A stretch of DNA of 46,382 bases, from positions 1-46,382 of the forward strand of contig JAITAB010000053.1 of assembly GCA_031284315.1 (NCBI GenBank). The letters are read 5' to 3'. The notes beneath the pieces are model-generated. The model saw nothing but the letters and a program-made list of their open reading frames with translations. It ran no database searches and had not been told where the DNA came from. The translations under genes and the position numbers were made by a program. Below, in pieces: positions 26,927 through 35,914 of the stretch (position 1 is its first letter; each line of letters opens with the position of its first letter). This stretch comes from Campylobacteraceae bacterium. GTDB taxonomy: Bacteria > Campylobacterota > Campylobacteria > Campylobacterales > Campylobacteraceae.

Positions 26927-27521
26927 TTTTGACCTCTTTAATTGCGTTTTTTATTCTGTTGAAAATCGTAAAACAAAGCAGTATCGCAACTGCCCAAAGT
27001 ATATAATCTATAAAATTCAAAAATATGTCCGCCGCGATCATAACGCCCAAAACTCCAAATACAAAAGCCCTGTCGCTTTTGCCCATGGGTCCGTCGTATC
27101 TGCGATCAACTCCTATTAAAGGCGCCATAACGCCCGCGTATTCGCTGATTATGGATAAAATGACGACAGTTACGACAAGCTGCACATTTGCCGCCAAAGC
27201 AAAAATCATATATAAAGCGCTGTCCGACACCACATCGCAAAGCTCGTTCAGATATGCTCCCAAATTGCTTTTTTGATTAAATTCGCGTGCCAGCATTCCG
27301 TCAATCGCATTCAAAGCCATTCGCATAAACATCCAAACGGGGACGATATAAAAAAGCCATCTTATTTCGGCGTTTTGCCAAATGATAGCGCTAACAGCCA
27401 AAGAACCAAAAAGCGCTAACAGCGTTACATGATTTGCGGTAACTTTCATTTTATACAGCCGCTTCACAAAAGGACGAAGCAGATTTTGAAAATTTTGTTT
27501 TAATTGATATATTGACGCCAA
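26919..27521 (-). CDS. ynbA: CDP-alcohol phosphatidyltransferase family protein (YnbA-like)
   Basis: 200-residue membrane enzyme with about six helices. The family swaps CMP on a CDP-activated lipid for an alcohol. The canonical motif is D-x2-D-G-x2-A-R-x8-G-x3-D-x3-D. Here it reads N-A-I-D-G-M-L-A-R then, after eight residues, G-A-Y-L-N-E-L-C-D-V-V-S-D: two usual aspartates are Asn, with an Asp pair one helical turn later. I believe YnbA proteins share this pattern, but that is from memory. TTG start with GGAGAAAAA upstream. Overlaps ynbC, and follows the CdsA-like gene by 22 bp. Confidence 0.82.
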   Translation of the reverse strand: MASIYQLKQNFQNLLRPFVKRLYKMKVTANHVTLLALFGSLAVSAIIWQNAEIRWLFYIVPVWMFMRMALNAIDGMLAREFNQKSNLGAYLNELCDVVSDSALYMIFALAANVQLVVTVVILSIISEYAGVMAPLIGVDRRYDGPMGKSDRAFVFGVLGVMIAADIFLNFIDYILWAVAILLCFTIFNRIKNAIKEVKNG

Positions 27522-27543
27522 TTTTTCTCCTTGCGTTTAAAAA

Positions 27544-28473
27544 TCATGCCCACCAAAAGCGGACTATATGAAAAAATATCGGCGCGGCAAAGCAGACCGA
27601 ATCAAACCTGTCAAGTATTCCGCCATGTCCTTCTATCATGTATCCCCAATCTTTTATCCCCTTATCTCTTTTGATAGCCGACATCACAAGTCCGCCAAGA
27701 AATCCAAGAAGCGTTAAAAGAATGGATATCGCAAAAGCCTGCAAAAAATTAAACGGCGTAATCCACCACAAAAAACCTCCTATTAAAGACGCGCCGAGCG
27801 TTCCTAAAATAAAGCCTTCAACGGTTTTGGAGGGGGATAGAGTTGGAGCTATTTTGCGCCGTCCGAAAAGTTTGCCGAAAACATACTGAAGCACATCGGA
27901 AATTTGCACTACGATTATTAAAAATGCTATTAAAAGCAGGTTTTTGCCTTCAAATCCCTTTATTTGCAAAATCAAAAGCGCCGGAACGCAGGATATGCAG
28001 TAAATGCTTAGCATAACTCCCCATTGAGTTTTCGCGCACCTTTCCAAAAAGTTTTTCACATCTGCTTTGAAAGACGAAAGTATGGGCAAAATCAAAAATA
28101 CATAAACGGGGATAAATATGCTAAACATTCCGTACCACTCTATAAAAACAAAGATATACTGAACGGGCAAAACCGCGTAAAAAGCGAATAAAAGAGCGTA
28201 ATAGTCGTTTTGATTTGTCGGCGTTATCGTGATAAATTCTCTTAACGCAAGAGCGGATATAAGTAAAAACAGAATTATCACCGCCGCGCTTCCAATAGCA
28301 AAGGCCGCCCCGATAATAGCCGTCATAATCCACCATGAGTAGATTCTGGCGTTTAGATTTTCTATCATGGAGTTTGGCTCTTTTGCTTTTATTTTAAGCG
28401 TAAAGCCGACTATCGTAGCAAAAACCAAAACCGCACCTATGCTGATAAACAAAATCGCCGTCTCACTCATCAT
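27544..28473 (-). CDS. ynbB: CdsA-like phosphatidate cytidylyltransferase (YnbB-like)
   Basis: 309 residues with about eight transmembrane helices. The family transfers CMP from CTP to phosphatidate to make CDP-diacylglycerol. The C-terminal signature is intact: SAIKRDKGIKDWG, then IEGHGGILDRFDS. An upstream APTLSPSKTVEGFILG segment is also typical. The position beside YnbA- and YnbC-like genes marks it as the YnbB-type paralogue rather than the housekeeping CdsA. In E. coli, YnbB has been linked to the glycolipid MPIase, as I recall. The gene begins 31 bp after lnt. Confidence 0.85.
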   Translation of the reverse strand: MMSETAILFISIGAVLVFATIVGFTLKIKAKEPNSMIENLNARIYSWWIMTAIIGAAFAIGSAAVIILFLLISALALREFITITPTNQNDYYALLFAFYAVLPVQYIFVFIEWYGMFSIFIPVYVFLILPILSSFKADVKNFLERCAKTQWGVMLSIYCISCVPALLILQIKGFEGKNLLLIAFLIIVVQISDVLQYVFGKLFGRRKIAPTLSPSKTVEGFILGTLGASLIGGFLWWITPFNFLQAFAISILLTLLGFLGGLVMSAIKRDKGIKDWGYMIEGHGGILDRFDSVCFAAPIFFHIVRFWWA

Positions 28474-28504
28474 TTAACCTTTTTAAACTTGCAGCAGCCA
28501 TATT

Positions 28505-29806
28505 TTACGAGCCAAATTCAAGAACCGTTTTTAAGAGACTTTTTCGCGGAACGATAATTTTACCGCCTTCTCCGTTTACGCTGTGGAGGATTATCGCGTT
28601 ATTTTTTGCCGCATAAAGCGAAAGCATTAGATTTTGCATCGTGGGTTCTATGGAGGGCAAAAACCATGCGTTATTGCTTATGACGCTGATTATTTGCGGG
28701 TTACCTTCATAAATCTCTTTTCTGCTGCCTTCAAAACATACTGCGCTTCTGATTTTTATACCTTCCATCGTAAAATCGCTCGCATGAGGCGCTTCTGAAA
28801 AATCGCTTGCGCCCTCAAAAAAAAGCTCGTTTATATAGTAAGAGATAAAATCGGGCAGAGGAATTTTTTCGGCAAACGGCACAAGCGCCACTTTATCAGC
28901 TCTTTGCATGACGCCTTTATCAAAAAAGTATGCGGAGTTGTAGTATTTATTGTCCTCATATCCCAGCGCGCCAGCGATAATGGCGATATCCTGCGAATAT
29001 TCCAGCAATTTCTCCACAATCGCTTCGTTTTTATTCAGATAAAGCGCAAATGAAGTTTCGGGCAGGATAATCAGTCGCTTTTTCTCCGCTATCGCCGTCT
29101 CTATATTTTTGAAATTTTCCCGCACATGTTCTATAATGGCTTCCGTTTCCCATTTTCTATCTTGCGAAATGCGGGTTTGGACGATTTGTATATCAAAATC
29201 GGGCATTTTCGGCGGCTCTTTATTTGACAAATCAAATGCCGCGATAAAGCAGACAAAAGCCAAAAAATAGTACCCTTTGCTGGAATGCTGCACAAGCAGT
29301 ATGGATATTATGAGAAATATCACATGAAAACTTGTGAGACCAAACGGCGTATAGTAGAGCATCAGTTCAAAATTGAACCAGTTAAAGCCAAGCGGCGCAA
29401 TCTGCGAAAGCAAAACAAGCGCTATGGCATGAAGATACGGAGAATTTGTCAAAAGCGAAGGTATAAGAAACAAAAGTCCGTAAATAACGCCAATGCCGAT
29501 AATCACAACAGGTATCAGCCATGACAAATCGCCGTAATATCTAAAACTGAGCGAAATCCAGTAAAACCAGAAAATCCCCACAAAAAAACCCGTGAAAAAA
29601 TAGCCCGCGCGGCTTGATTTGAAAAGCAGCCAAAGCCCCGCGCATGCGAGGATAGAATGCAGAAAATAGTTAGTGATATTTAAATGCGCCAAATAGACAA
29701 AACTTGATAACAGCAGTGCGGTTAAAAAGGCTTTTATTATAATAGAAGTGATAAAATACCTATTTAAATTTTTACCCTTAAAGGACTTACATGCAATTGG
29801 AGACAT
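28505..29806 (-). CDS. lnt: Apolipoprotein N-acyltransferase
   Basis: Adds the third acyl chain to the N-terminal Cys of lipoproteins in the inner membrane. 433 residues: about six hydrophobic helices, then a periplasmic nitrilase-like domain. The catalytic triad reads Glu in ILPETSFALYL (about residue 250), Lys in ADKVALVPFAEKIPLP and Cys in IRSAVCFEGSRKE (about 357). The ATG at 29806 has AGGA seven bases upstream but lies inside the divergent yajC, overlapping it by 16 bp. No good start is seen in the next ~40 codons. Likely first gene of lnt-ynbB-ynbA-ynbC-plsC. Confidence 0.87.
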   Translation of the reverse strand: MSPIACKSFKGKNLNRYFITSIIIKAFLTALLLSSFVYLAHLNITNYFLHSILACAGLWLLFKSSRAGYFFTGFFVGIFWFYWISLSFRYYGDLSWLIPVVIIGIGVIYGLLFLIPSLLTNSPYLHAIALVLLSQIAPLGFNWFNFELMLYYTPFGLTSFHVIFLIISILLVQHSSKGYYFLAFVCFIAAFDLSNKEPPKMPDFDIQIVQTRISQDRKWETEAIIEHVRENFKNIETAIAEKKRLIILPETSFALYLNKNEAIVEKLLEYSQDIAIIAGALGYEDNKYYNSAYFFDKGVMQRADKVALVPFAEKIPLPDFISYYINELFFEGASDFSEAPHASDFTMEGIKIRSAVCFEGSRKEIYEGNPQIISVISNNAWFLPSIEPTMQNLMLSLYAAKNNAIILHSVNGEGGKIIVPRKSLLKTVLEFGS

Positions 29807-30066
29807 TTTTATTTCCTGTCGCGATTATCGCAATTTTTTATTTTCTTCTTATCCTGCCCCAACAGCGTCAGGCAAAAGCTCACAAGCAGATGCTTTCCGA
29901 ACTGAAAAAAGGCGACAAAGTTATCACCAGCGGCGGTTTGGTCGGTGAAGTAACACATATTGAAGAGGATTTTATCAAAATAAAACTTAGTGATAACGTA
30001 ATCGTCAAAATTGTGCGCGAATATGTATTAAAGAAAGCAGACGAAAAGAGAGCAGATGAAAAATAG
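29791..30066 (+). CDS. yajC: Preprotein translocase subunit YajC
   Basis: Small inner-membrane partner of SecDF, 91 residues. One transmembrane helix (FLFPVAIIAIFYFLLILPQQR) is followed by the signature LKKGDKVITSGGLVGEVTHI and VKIVREYVLKK. AAAGGACTT precedes the ATG. It overlaps secD by 11 bp and is divergent from lnt, with the two starts overlapping. Confidence 0.95.
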   Translation: MQLETFLFPVAIIAIFYFLLILPQQRQAKAHKQMLSELKKGDKVITSGGLVGEVTHIEEDFIKIKLSDNVIVKIVREYVLKKADEKRADEK

Positions 30067-31642
30067 AGGCTTGAATTATCGCCTCGTTATCTTTTTCTTT
30101 GCAACGCTGTTTGGCGTTATATTTAGTATGCCGACTTTTTTGCAGACGCAAAACGGAGCGAAAGTATCTTTGGGACTTGATTTGCAGGGCGGTTTGTATA
30201 TGCTGCTCGGCGTAAAAACGGACGAGGCGATAATTTCCAAGATCAAATCCGTAGCAATAGGCATCAAATACTACACGGACGATAACAATATCATTATAGA
30301 TACGCCGAAAGTCAAAGGCGATATGATTACTTTGACGCTTTTAGACGGCGATGAAGAGAAAAATTTTGACTCCATGCTAAATGAAATGGGCGGGCTTGTC
30401 GTGGATAAACAAGGACTTGATTATACCGTCAGCCTAAGCGGTGAAGAGAAACAAAATGTACGCGCTCTTGCCGTTACGCAGGCTGTGGAGACCATCAGAA
30501 ACAGGCTTGATCAATTCGGACTTGCAGAACCCACTGTCGCTAAGCAGAGCGAAGAGGATATATTGGTAGAAATACCAGGCGTTAAAACAAGAGAAGATAA
30601 TCAGCGCGTAAAAGAGCTTATCGCAAAAGCGGCGCATCTTCAATTGATGGCCGTAGATGAGGATAGAAATGCAAAAGCTGGCTTCATGAGCCGCGAAGAA
30701 GCGTCTGCATACGGAGATGTGATATACGCGGACAAAGAGGGAAGAAGATATCTCTTGAAAGAAGTGCCTGTTCTTGACGGCTCTATGCTTACAGACGCAA
30801 GAGTCGGACTTGATCAGACTAACCGCCCCATGATAACTTTTTCGTTGAATGCGCAGGGAGCGAAAATCTTCGGCGATTTTACGGGTAAAAATATCGGCAA
30901 AAAACTTGCGATAGCGCTTGATGATATAATCTATTCCGCGCCTGTCATACAGGGACGCATCGGCGGCGGAAGCGGTCAAATAACGGGTGCGTTTAGCAAT
31001 AAGGAAGCAAGCGATTTGGCTATAGCTCTAAGAAGCGGCGCGCTTTTGGCTCCGGTAACGATACTTGAAGAGCGCAGCGTAGGTCCATCGTTGGGTGCGG
31101 ACAGCGTAAGGGCAAGCTCTATCGCTTTGGCGTTTGGATTTGTGTCTGTGGCTTTATTTATGTGTTTTTATTACAGAATGGCGGGCGTCATAGCCTCAGT
31201 CGCGCTTATCAGTAATCTTTTCGTTTTGATAGCTCTTATTGCGTTTTTGGGCGCAACTTTGACGCTTCCTGGAATGGCTGGTATTATTTTAACCGTTGGT
31301 ATGGGAATAGACGCCAATGTTATTATAAATGAGCGCATAAGAGAGCTGCTTCGTGCGGGCGCAAGCGTAAAGGCCGCGATAGAACATGGCTATGAAAACG
31401 CTATGAGCGCTATCGTGGACTCTAACCTTACGACCGTTATAGTGGCTATAGTTTTATATATCTACGGCACGGGACCGATTAAAGGTTTTGCTATCACGCT
31501 AAGCTTCGGCGTATTCATCTCCATGCTTACGGCGATACTTGGCACGCATGGTATTTATGATTTTATTGTCGGCAGAATTGAAAAGAGTAAAAATCTTGCA
31601 TTTTGGTTTGGTATAAAAAGGGCAAATAATGGAAATATTTAA
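30056..31642 (+). CDS. secD: Protein translocase subunit SecD
   Basis: Proton-driven partner of SecYEG, 528 residues. TM1 (about 9-27), then the periplasmic P1 region with VSLGLDLQGGLYMLLGV and VETIRNRLDQFGLAEPTV. The second signature, GRIGGGSGQITGAFSNKEA then LAIALRSGALLAPV, precedes five more helices. The last of these contain GMGIDANVIINERIREELR-like sequence (ending IRELLRAGAS) and the conserved DSNLTTVIVA. Overlaps secF by 14 bp. Confidence 0.96.
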   Translation: MKNRGLNYRLVIFFFATLFGVIFSMPTFLQTQNGAKVSLGLDLQGGLYMLLGVKTDEAIISKIKSVAIGIKYYTDDNNIIIDTPKVKGDMITLTLLDGDEEKNFDSMLNEMGGLVVDKQGLDYTVSLSGEEKQNVRALAVTQAVETIRNRLDQFGLAEPTVAKQSEEDILVEIPGVKTREDNQRVKELIAKAAHLQLMAVDEDRNAKAGFMSREEASAYGDVIYADKEGRRYLLKEVPVLDGSMLTDARVGLDQTNRPMITFSLNAQGAKIFGDFTGKNIGKKLAIALDDIIYSAPVIQGRIGGGSGQITGAFSNKEASDLAIALRSGALLAPVTILEERSVGPSLGADSVRASSIALAFGFVSVALFMCFYYRMAGVIASVALISNLFVLIALIAFLGATLTLPGMAGIILTVGMGIDANVIINERIRELLRAGASVKAAIEHGYENAMSAIVDSNLTTVIVAIVLYIYGTGPIKGFAITLSFGVFISMLTAILGTHGIYDFIVGRIEKSKNLAFWFGIKRANNGNI

Positions 31643-32603
31643 TCACAATAAAACATATAAATTTATGAAGCTAAGCGTAGTTATGAACGCTTTATCCATT
31701 ATCTGCGCCGTTATGACAGTGGGTTTATTAGTAACTAAGGGGTTGAATTTCGGTATTGATTTTGTCGGCGGTACGGTCGTGCAGGTCAAATATCTGAATT
31801 CTGATGCGCCTTTGGACGAAATACGCGGCAAAATAGACCAAGAACCGCTTTTTCGCGGAGCAAGCGTAACGGAGTTCGGCGCGAAAGACGAGGTAACTAT
31901 CCGTTTTCAGGGAAGCAGCGAGAGTATCGGCGAAGATGTGGGCGATTTGATGGCTGCAACATTGCAAAGTACCGGCGAATTTGAAATACGCCGCGTAGAT
32001 ATGGTAGGACCTAAAGTCGGCAATGAGTTAAAACAAAAAGGCATTATGGCGATGGTTATATCATTGATTGCCATGTTGATATATGTCGCGTTTAGATTTG
32101 AGTGGCGTTTCGGCGTTGCGGCGATAATATCGGAGTTTCATGACGTTATATTGATAATCGGCGTCATAGCTCTTTTGCGCATAGATGTCAATCTTGAAAT
32201 ATTAGGCGCAGTTTTAACGCTGGTGGGATACTCCATTAACGATACAATAGTTATATTTGACAGAATTAGAGACGAGTTTAAAACTACAAAAAATACGAAT
32301 CTTTTTGAAATTATAGACTCTTCTATTTCAAAAACGCTCTCGCGCACTACGCTTACGTCTTTAACTACGCTTTTTGTTGTGGCGGCATTGCTGCTATTTG
32401 GCGGAGAATCCATATATGGGTTTTCATTGGTATTAACCATTGGCATTATCATAGGCACTTACAGCTCTATTTTTATCGCCGCGCCGCTTTTGAAATGGCT
32501 CAAATTTGATGTTGTGGAGTATAGGGCAAATATCGCTAAAAAAGAGAAGATGAGACTTGAAAAAGCTAAAATACGCGCTCAATATGAGCATGGCAGAATT
32601 TAA
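31629..32603 (+). CDS. secF: Protein translocase subunit SecF
   Basis: SecD partner, 324 residues, six helices. The N-terminal signature GLNFGIDFVGGTVVQVKY (about 37-54) is followed by VGPKVGNELKQKG, and by GYSINDTIVIFDRIRDEF (about 198-215) and SISKTLSRTTLTSLTTLFVV. The C-terminal tail is basic. It forms one unit with yajC and secD. Confidence 0.95.
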   Translation: MEIFNHNKTYKFMKLSVVMNALSIICAVMTVGLLVTKGLNFGIDFVGGTVVQVKYLNSDAPLDEIRGKIDQEPLFRGASVTEFGAKDEVTIRFQGSSESIGEDVGDLMAATLQSTGEFEIRRVDMVGPKVGNELKQKGIMAMVISLIAMLIYVAFRFEWRFGVAAIISEFHDVILIIGVIALLRIDVNLEILGAVLTLVGYSINDTIVIFDRIRDEFKTTKNTNLFEIIDSSISKTLSRTTLTSLTTLFVVAALLLFGGESIYGFSLVLTIGIIIGTYSSIFIAAPLLKWLKFDVVEYRANIAKKEKMRLEKAKIRAQYEHGRI

Positions 32604-32612
32604 GGAGTAAGC

Positions 32613-32951
32613 ATGGATTGGGGTAAAGTCATATATGTATTTTTTGCTCTCATGAGCCTTACGACGACGGCAGGTTTTTTGTACGAACAAAATGAGATTA
32701 CGCTTTTTATCGCTATGGGTATCAATCTTATATCTACATTTTTGAAAATAGGCATCAAAAATACGCTCTCCGCCGAGCTTCTCGCAAGCTCTTTGGTGGC
32801 TGATTTGCATTTAATACCGGCATTTTTGATATTGGAGATTTCCGGCAATTTAAATGTGGTTATTGCTCTGTCTATCGGCGCGATAATCGCAAATTTATTC
32901 TCATTGATACTTGTTATCGTGGAGTCTGCAAGAGCAAGAGACGAGTTTTAA
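32613..32951 (+). CDS. DUF6394-type integral membrane protein
   Basis: 112 residues with about four hydrophobic helices and no catalytic motif I recognise. A similar small membrane protein lies at the same place, between secF and leuS, in H. pylori (HP1548, from memory). Constant position beside secDF suggests an envelope role, but no function is known to me. AAGGAG lies six bases upstream of the ATG. Confidence 0.82.
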   Translation: MDWGKVIYVFFALMSLTTTAGFLYEQNEITLFIAMGINLISTFLKIGIKNTLSAELLASSLVADLHLIPAFLILEISGNLNVVIALSIGAIIANLFSLILVIVESARARDEF

Positions 32952-32953
32952 CT

Positions 32954-35407
32954 ATGGAATACAAACCGTTAGAAGTTGAAAAAAAGTGGCAAAAAAAATG
33001 GCTTGAAACAGGCGCTTTTGAGCCATCAGAGGATTTGTCGCGTCCCAAAAAATATATTTTGAGCATGTTTCCGTATCCGAGCGGACGCATACACATGGGA
33101 CATGTGAGAAATTATACGATTAGCGATGCGATTGCCAGATATTACCGAAGGCAGGGTTTTAATGTACTGCATCCGATAGGGTGGGACTCTTTTGGCATGC
33201 CTGCTGAAAATGCGGCTATCAAAAACGGCGTGCATCCCAAAAAATGGACTTATGAAAATATAGACTACATGCGCCGCGAACTCAACTCTTTGGGGCTTTC
33301 GTTTTCGTCCGAAAGGGAGCTTGCCACAAGCGATGCGCTATATACAAAACATGAGCAAAATATTTTTATCAAAATGTATGAAAAAGCCCTTGTATATAGA
33401 AAAAGCGCAACATTAAACTGGTGTCCGAGCTGTCAAACCGTTTTGGCGAACGAACAGGTAGAAGAGGGCAAATGCTGGAGATGCAGCGCTGTCGTAGAAC
33501 AGCGCGAAATGCCCGGATATTATCTGAAAATCACAAAATACGCCGAAGAACTTTTGGAGGATTTGAAAAAGCTTGAAAACCACTGGCCTGCGCAGGTTTT
33601 GACAATGCAGGAAAACTGGATAGGGAAAAGCGAGGGATTGGAGTTTGAGTTTGAACTCTCAGAGGAGTCCAAAGAACTTTTGGGCGGAAAATTTCATGGC
33701 TATAAGGTATTTACTACGCGCCCTGATACGATTTTTGGCGTAACTTACTCCGCACTTGCTCCGAACCATCCAATTGTAAATGAGATTTTGCAGCTAAAAT
33801 TACTGGATAAAGATAAAATATCAGCCGTTAAAAAGATGCAAAAACAGAGCGCGAAAGAACGGCAGTCAAGCGAAAAAGAGGGATTGGATTTGGGTATTTC
33901 GGTCGTTCACCCGCTTACAAAAAAGAAAATTCCCGTATGGGCTGCCAACTTTGTTTTGCTTGAATACGGCGGCGGCGCGGTCATGGCTGTGCCTGCGCAT
34001 GACGAGAGGGATTTTGAGTTTGCGCAAAAATACTCTCTGCCAATTGTCCAAACGGTAAAATCAAATGGTGAAAATTCGCCTTTGCCGTTCACGGAGTACG
34101 GCGTATTGGTAAATTCGGCGGAATTTAGCGGCTTGGCAAGCGCGGAAGCCAAAAAGAAGATAATAGATTTTTTTGAAAAAAACTCCATTGGCAAAAGAAC
34201 GGTAAATTACAAATTGCGCGATTGGGGTATAAGCCGCCAGCGGTATTGGGGCGCGCCGATACCTATCGTTTTGTGCCCAAAATGCGGCGCGGCGCCTGAA
34301 AAAGAGGAAAATTTGCCTATAACTCTGCCTGACGATGTGCAGATAACGGGCGAGGGCAATCCGCTTGACAAACATCCGACATGGAAATTTACAAAATGCC
34401 CCAAATGCGGTTCTGACGCGCAAAGAGAGACTGATACAATGGATACTTTTGTGCAGTCAAGCTGGTATTTTCTGCGCTACACAACGCCGAAAAATTTATG
34501 GCATGAGACGCCTTTTGATGAAAAAAGCGTGAAATATTGGATGAGCGTGGATCAGTATATCGGCGGCATTGAACATGCGATTTTGCACCTTTTGTATTCA
34601 AGATTTTTTACAAAAGCCCTCAGGGATATGGGTTTTATAGAAGGGATAGACGAACCGTTTGTCAATCTTTTGACGCAGGGCATGGTGCTTAAAGACGGCG
34701 CGAAAATGAGCAAATCAAAAGGCAATGTCGTGGATACTGATAGTATCATTGAAAAATATGGAGCAGATACGGCAAGGCTGTTTATACTTTTTGCCGCGCC
34801 CGTGCAAAAAGAGTTGGAATGGAACGACAGCGCAGTGGAAGGCGCTTTTAAATTTATCAAAAGATTGTGCGACAGAAGCGATAACGACGAGCATTATAAC
34901 CGTTTGCCCGAAATTAAACACAGTTTGCTTTCAAAAGAGGAGCAATATGCGAGAAAAAAAGTCTATGAAGCGTTGAAAAAGAGCGCAGAGAGTTATAAAA
35001 ACGGCTCATATTCGTTCAATACCCTTATCGCCGCTTCCATGGAAGCCTTTAACGCTTTAAGCGCACAGGAAAACAGAACCGTTTGGAGCGAAGGATATTT
35101 TATATTGTTAAATGTTTTGGAGCCGATTATACCGCATGCCGCCAGTGAAATAAGCGAAAAACTTTTCGGGTGTGAAAATTTAACAGGGCAGATAAAAATA
35201 GACGAGAGAGTTTTTGAAGCCCAAAATATGATTTTAGCCGTTACCGTAAACGGCAAAAGAAGAGCCGAATTTGAAATAAGCATAAATGCGTCCAAAGAGG
35301 AGATTTTATCCGCAGGCAAAGCGGCGGCGGCGAAATGGATAGATGGCATGAATATAAAAAAAGAGATATATGTGGACAAAAAACTTGTTAATTTGGTAGT
35401 TGCATGA
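32954..35407 (+). CDS. leuS: Leucyl-tRNA synthetase
   Basis: Class I aminoacyl-tRNA synthetase, 817 residues. HIGH-type motif HMGH in [14 protein letters not shown] (about 37-50) and [11 protein letters not shown] (about 580-590). Two Cys pairs (CPSCQ...CWRC near 157-178) and a further four ([15 protein letters not shown]) form zinc sites. The editing domain includes [18 protein letters not shown] and the conserved [13 protein letters not shown]-terminal anticodon and LysW-like domains follow. Overlaps lptE by 4 bp. Confidence 0.97.
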   Translation: MEYKPLEVEKKWQKKWLETGAFEPSEDLSRPKKYILSMFPYPSGRIHMGHVRNYTISDAIARYYRRQGFNVLHPIGWDSFGMPAENAAIKNGVHPKKWTYENIDYMRRELNSLGLSFSSERELATSDALYTKHEQNIFIKMYEKALVYRKSATLNWCPSCQTVLANEQVEEGKCWRCSAVVEQREMPGYYLKITKYAEELLEDLKKLENHWPAQVLTMQENWIGKSEGLEFEFELSEESKELLGGKFHGYKVFTTRPDTIFGVTYSALAPNHPIVNEILQLKLLDKDKISAVKKMQKQSAKERQSSEKEGLDLGISVVHPLTKKKIPVWAANFVLLEYGGGAVMAVPAHDERDFEFAQKYSLPIVQTVKSNGENSPLPFTEYGVLVNSAEFSGLASAEAKKKIIDFFEKNSIGKRTVNYKLRDWGISRQRYWGAPIPIVLCPKCGAAPEKEENLPITLPDDVQITGEGNPLDKHPTWKFTKCPKCGSDAQRETDTMDTFVQSSWYFLRYTTPKNLWHETPFDEKSVKYWMSVDQYIGGIEHAILHLLYSRFFTKALRDMGFIEGIDEPFVNLLTQGMVLKDGAKMSKSKGNVVDTDSIIEKYGADTARLFILFAAPVQKELEWNDSAVEGAFKFIKRLCDRSDNDEHYNRLPEIKHSLLSKEEQYARKKVYEALKKSAESYKNGSYSFNTLIAASMEAFNALSAQENRTVWSEGYFILLNVLEPIIPHAASEISEKLFGCENLTGQIKIDERVFEAQNMILAVTVNGKRRAEFEISINASKEEILSAGKAAAAKWIDGMNIKKEIYVDKKLVNLVVA

Positions 35408-35910
35408 GAATATTGCCGCTTATCCTGCTATTTTTTATCATTGGCTGCGGATATAAGCCAAGCGCGCGTTTAGCCAAAAGCGTTATCGGCGAAAGCGTAT
35501 ATGTGTATGTCGCCATGAGCAGGATAGACCCGCAAAATACCGTTTTGATTAAAGACGCGATACAAACGGCGTTTGTGGATAGATTTGGTTCAAAAATAAC
35601 TTCGCGACCAGAGGCTGAAAGCATTTTGGAAGTCTCTTTGTCGGGCGTTGATTTTAATCCGCTTGTGTATGATGTGAACGGTTATGTTATCTCTTACAGG
35701 ACTGTTGCGAAATTGAAAATTGATTATGTTTTAAGCTCCGGCGAAAAAGGGAGCGTTACGACAAAAGGCGAATATGATTTTCCGATAGAAGCCGATAGTA
35801 TTATATCTGATACAAGGAGATTTGAAGCGATACGATATGCTTCCGCTAACGCTATTGACGAATTTACAGCCGTTGTTACCATAAAAGGTTTACAACGGGA
35901 GTCAAAGTAG
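35404..35910 (+). CDS. lptE: LPS assembly lipoprotein LptE
   Basis: 168-residue outer-membrane lipoprotein that plugs LptD and helps insert lipopolysaccharide. Lipobox I-I-G-C at residues 12-15 ([13 protein letters not shown]). The LptE fold is visible as [33 protein letters not shown] and [10 protein letters not shown]. Its position between leuS and folC is the usual one in this phylum. ATGA overlap with leuS. Confidence 0.85.
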   Translation: MRILPLILLFFIIGCGYKPSARLAKSVIGESVYVYVAMSRIDPQNTVLIKDAIQTAFVDRFGSKITSRPEAESILEVSLSGVDFNPLVYDVNGYVISYRTVAKLKIDYVLSSGEKGSVTTKGEYDFPIEADSIISDTRRFEAIRYASANAIDEFTAVVTIKGLQRESK

Positions 35911-35914
35911 TTTC

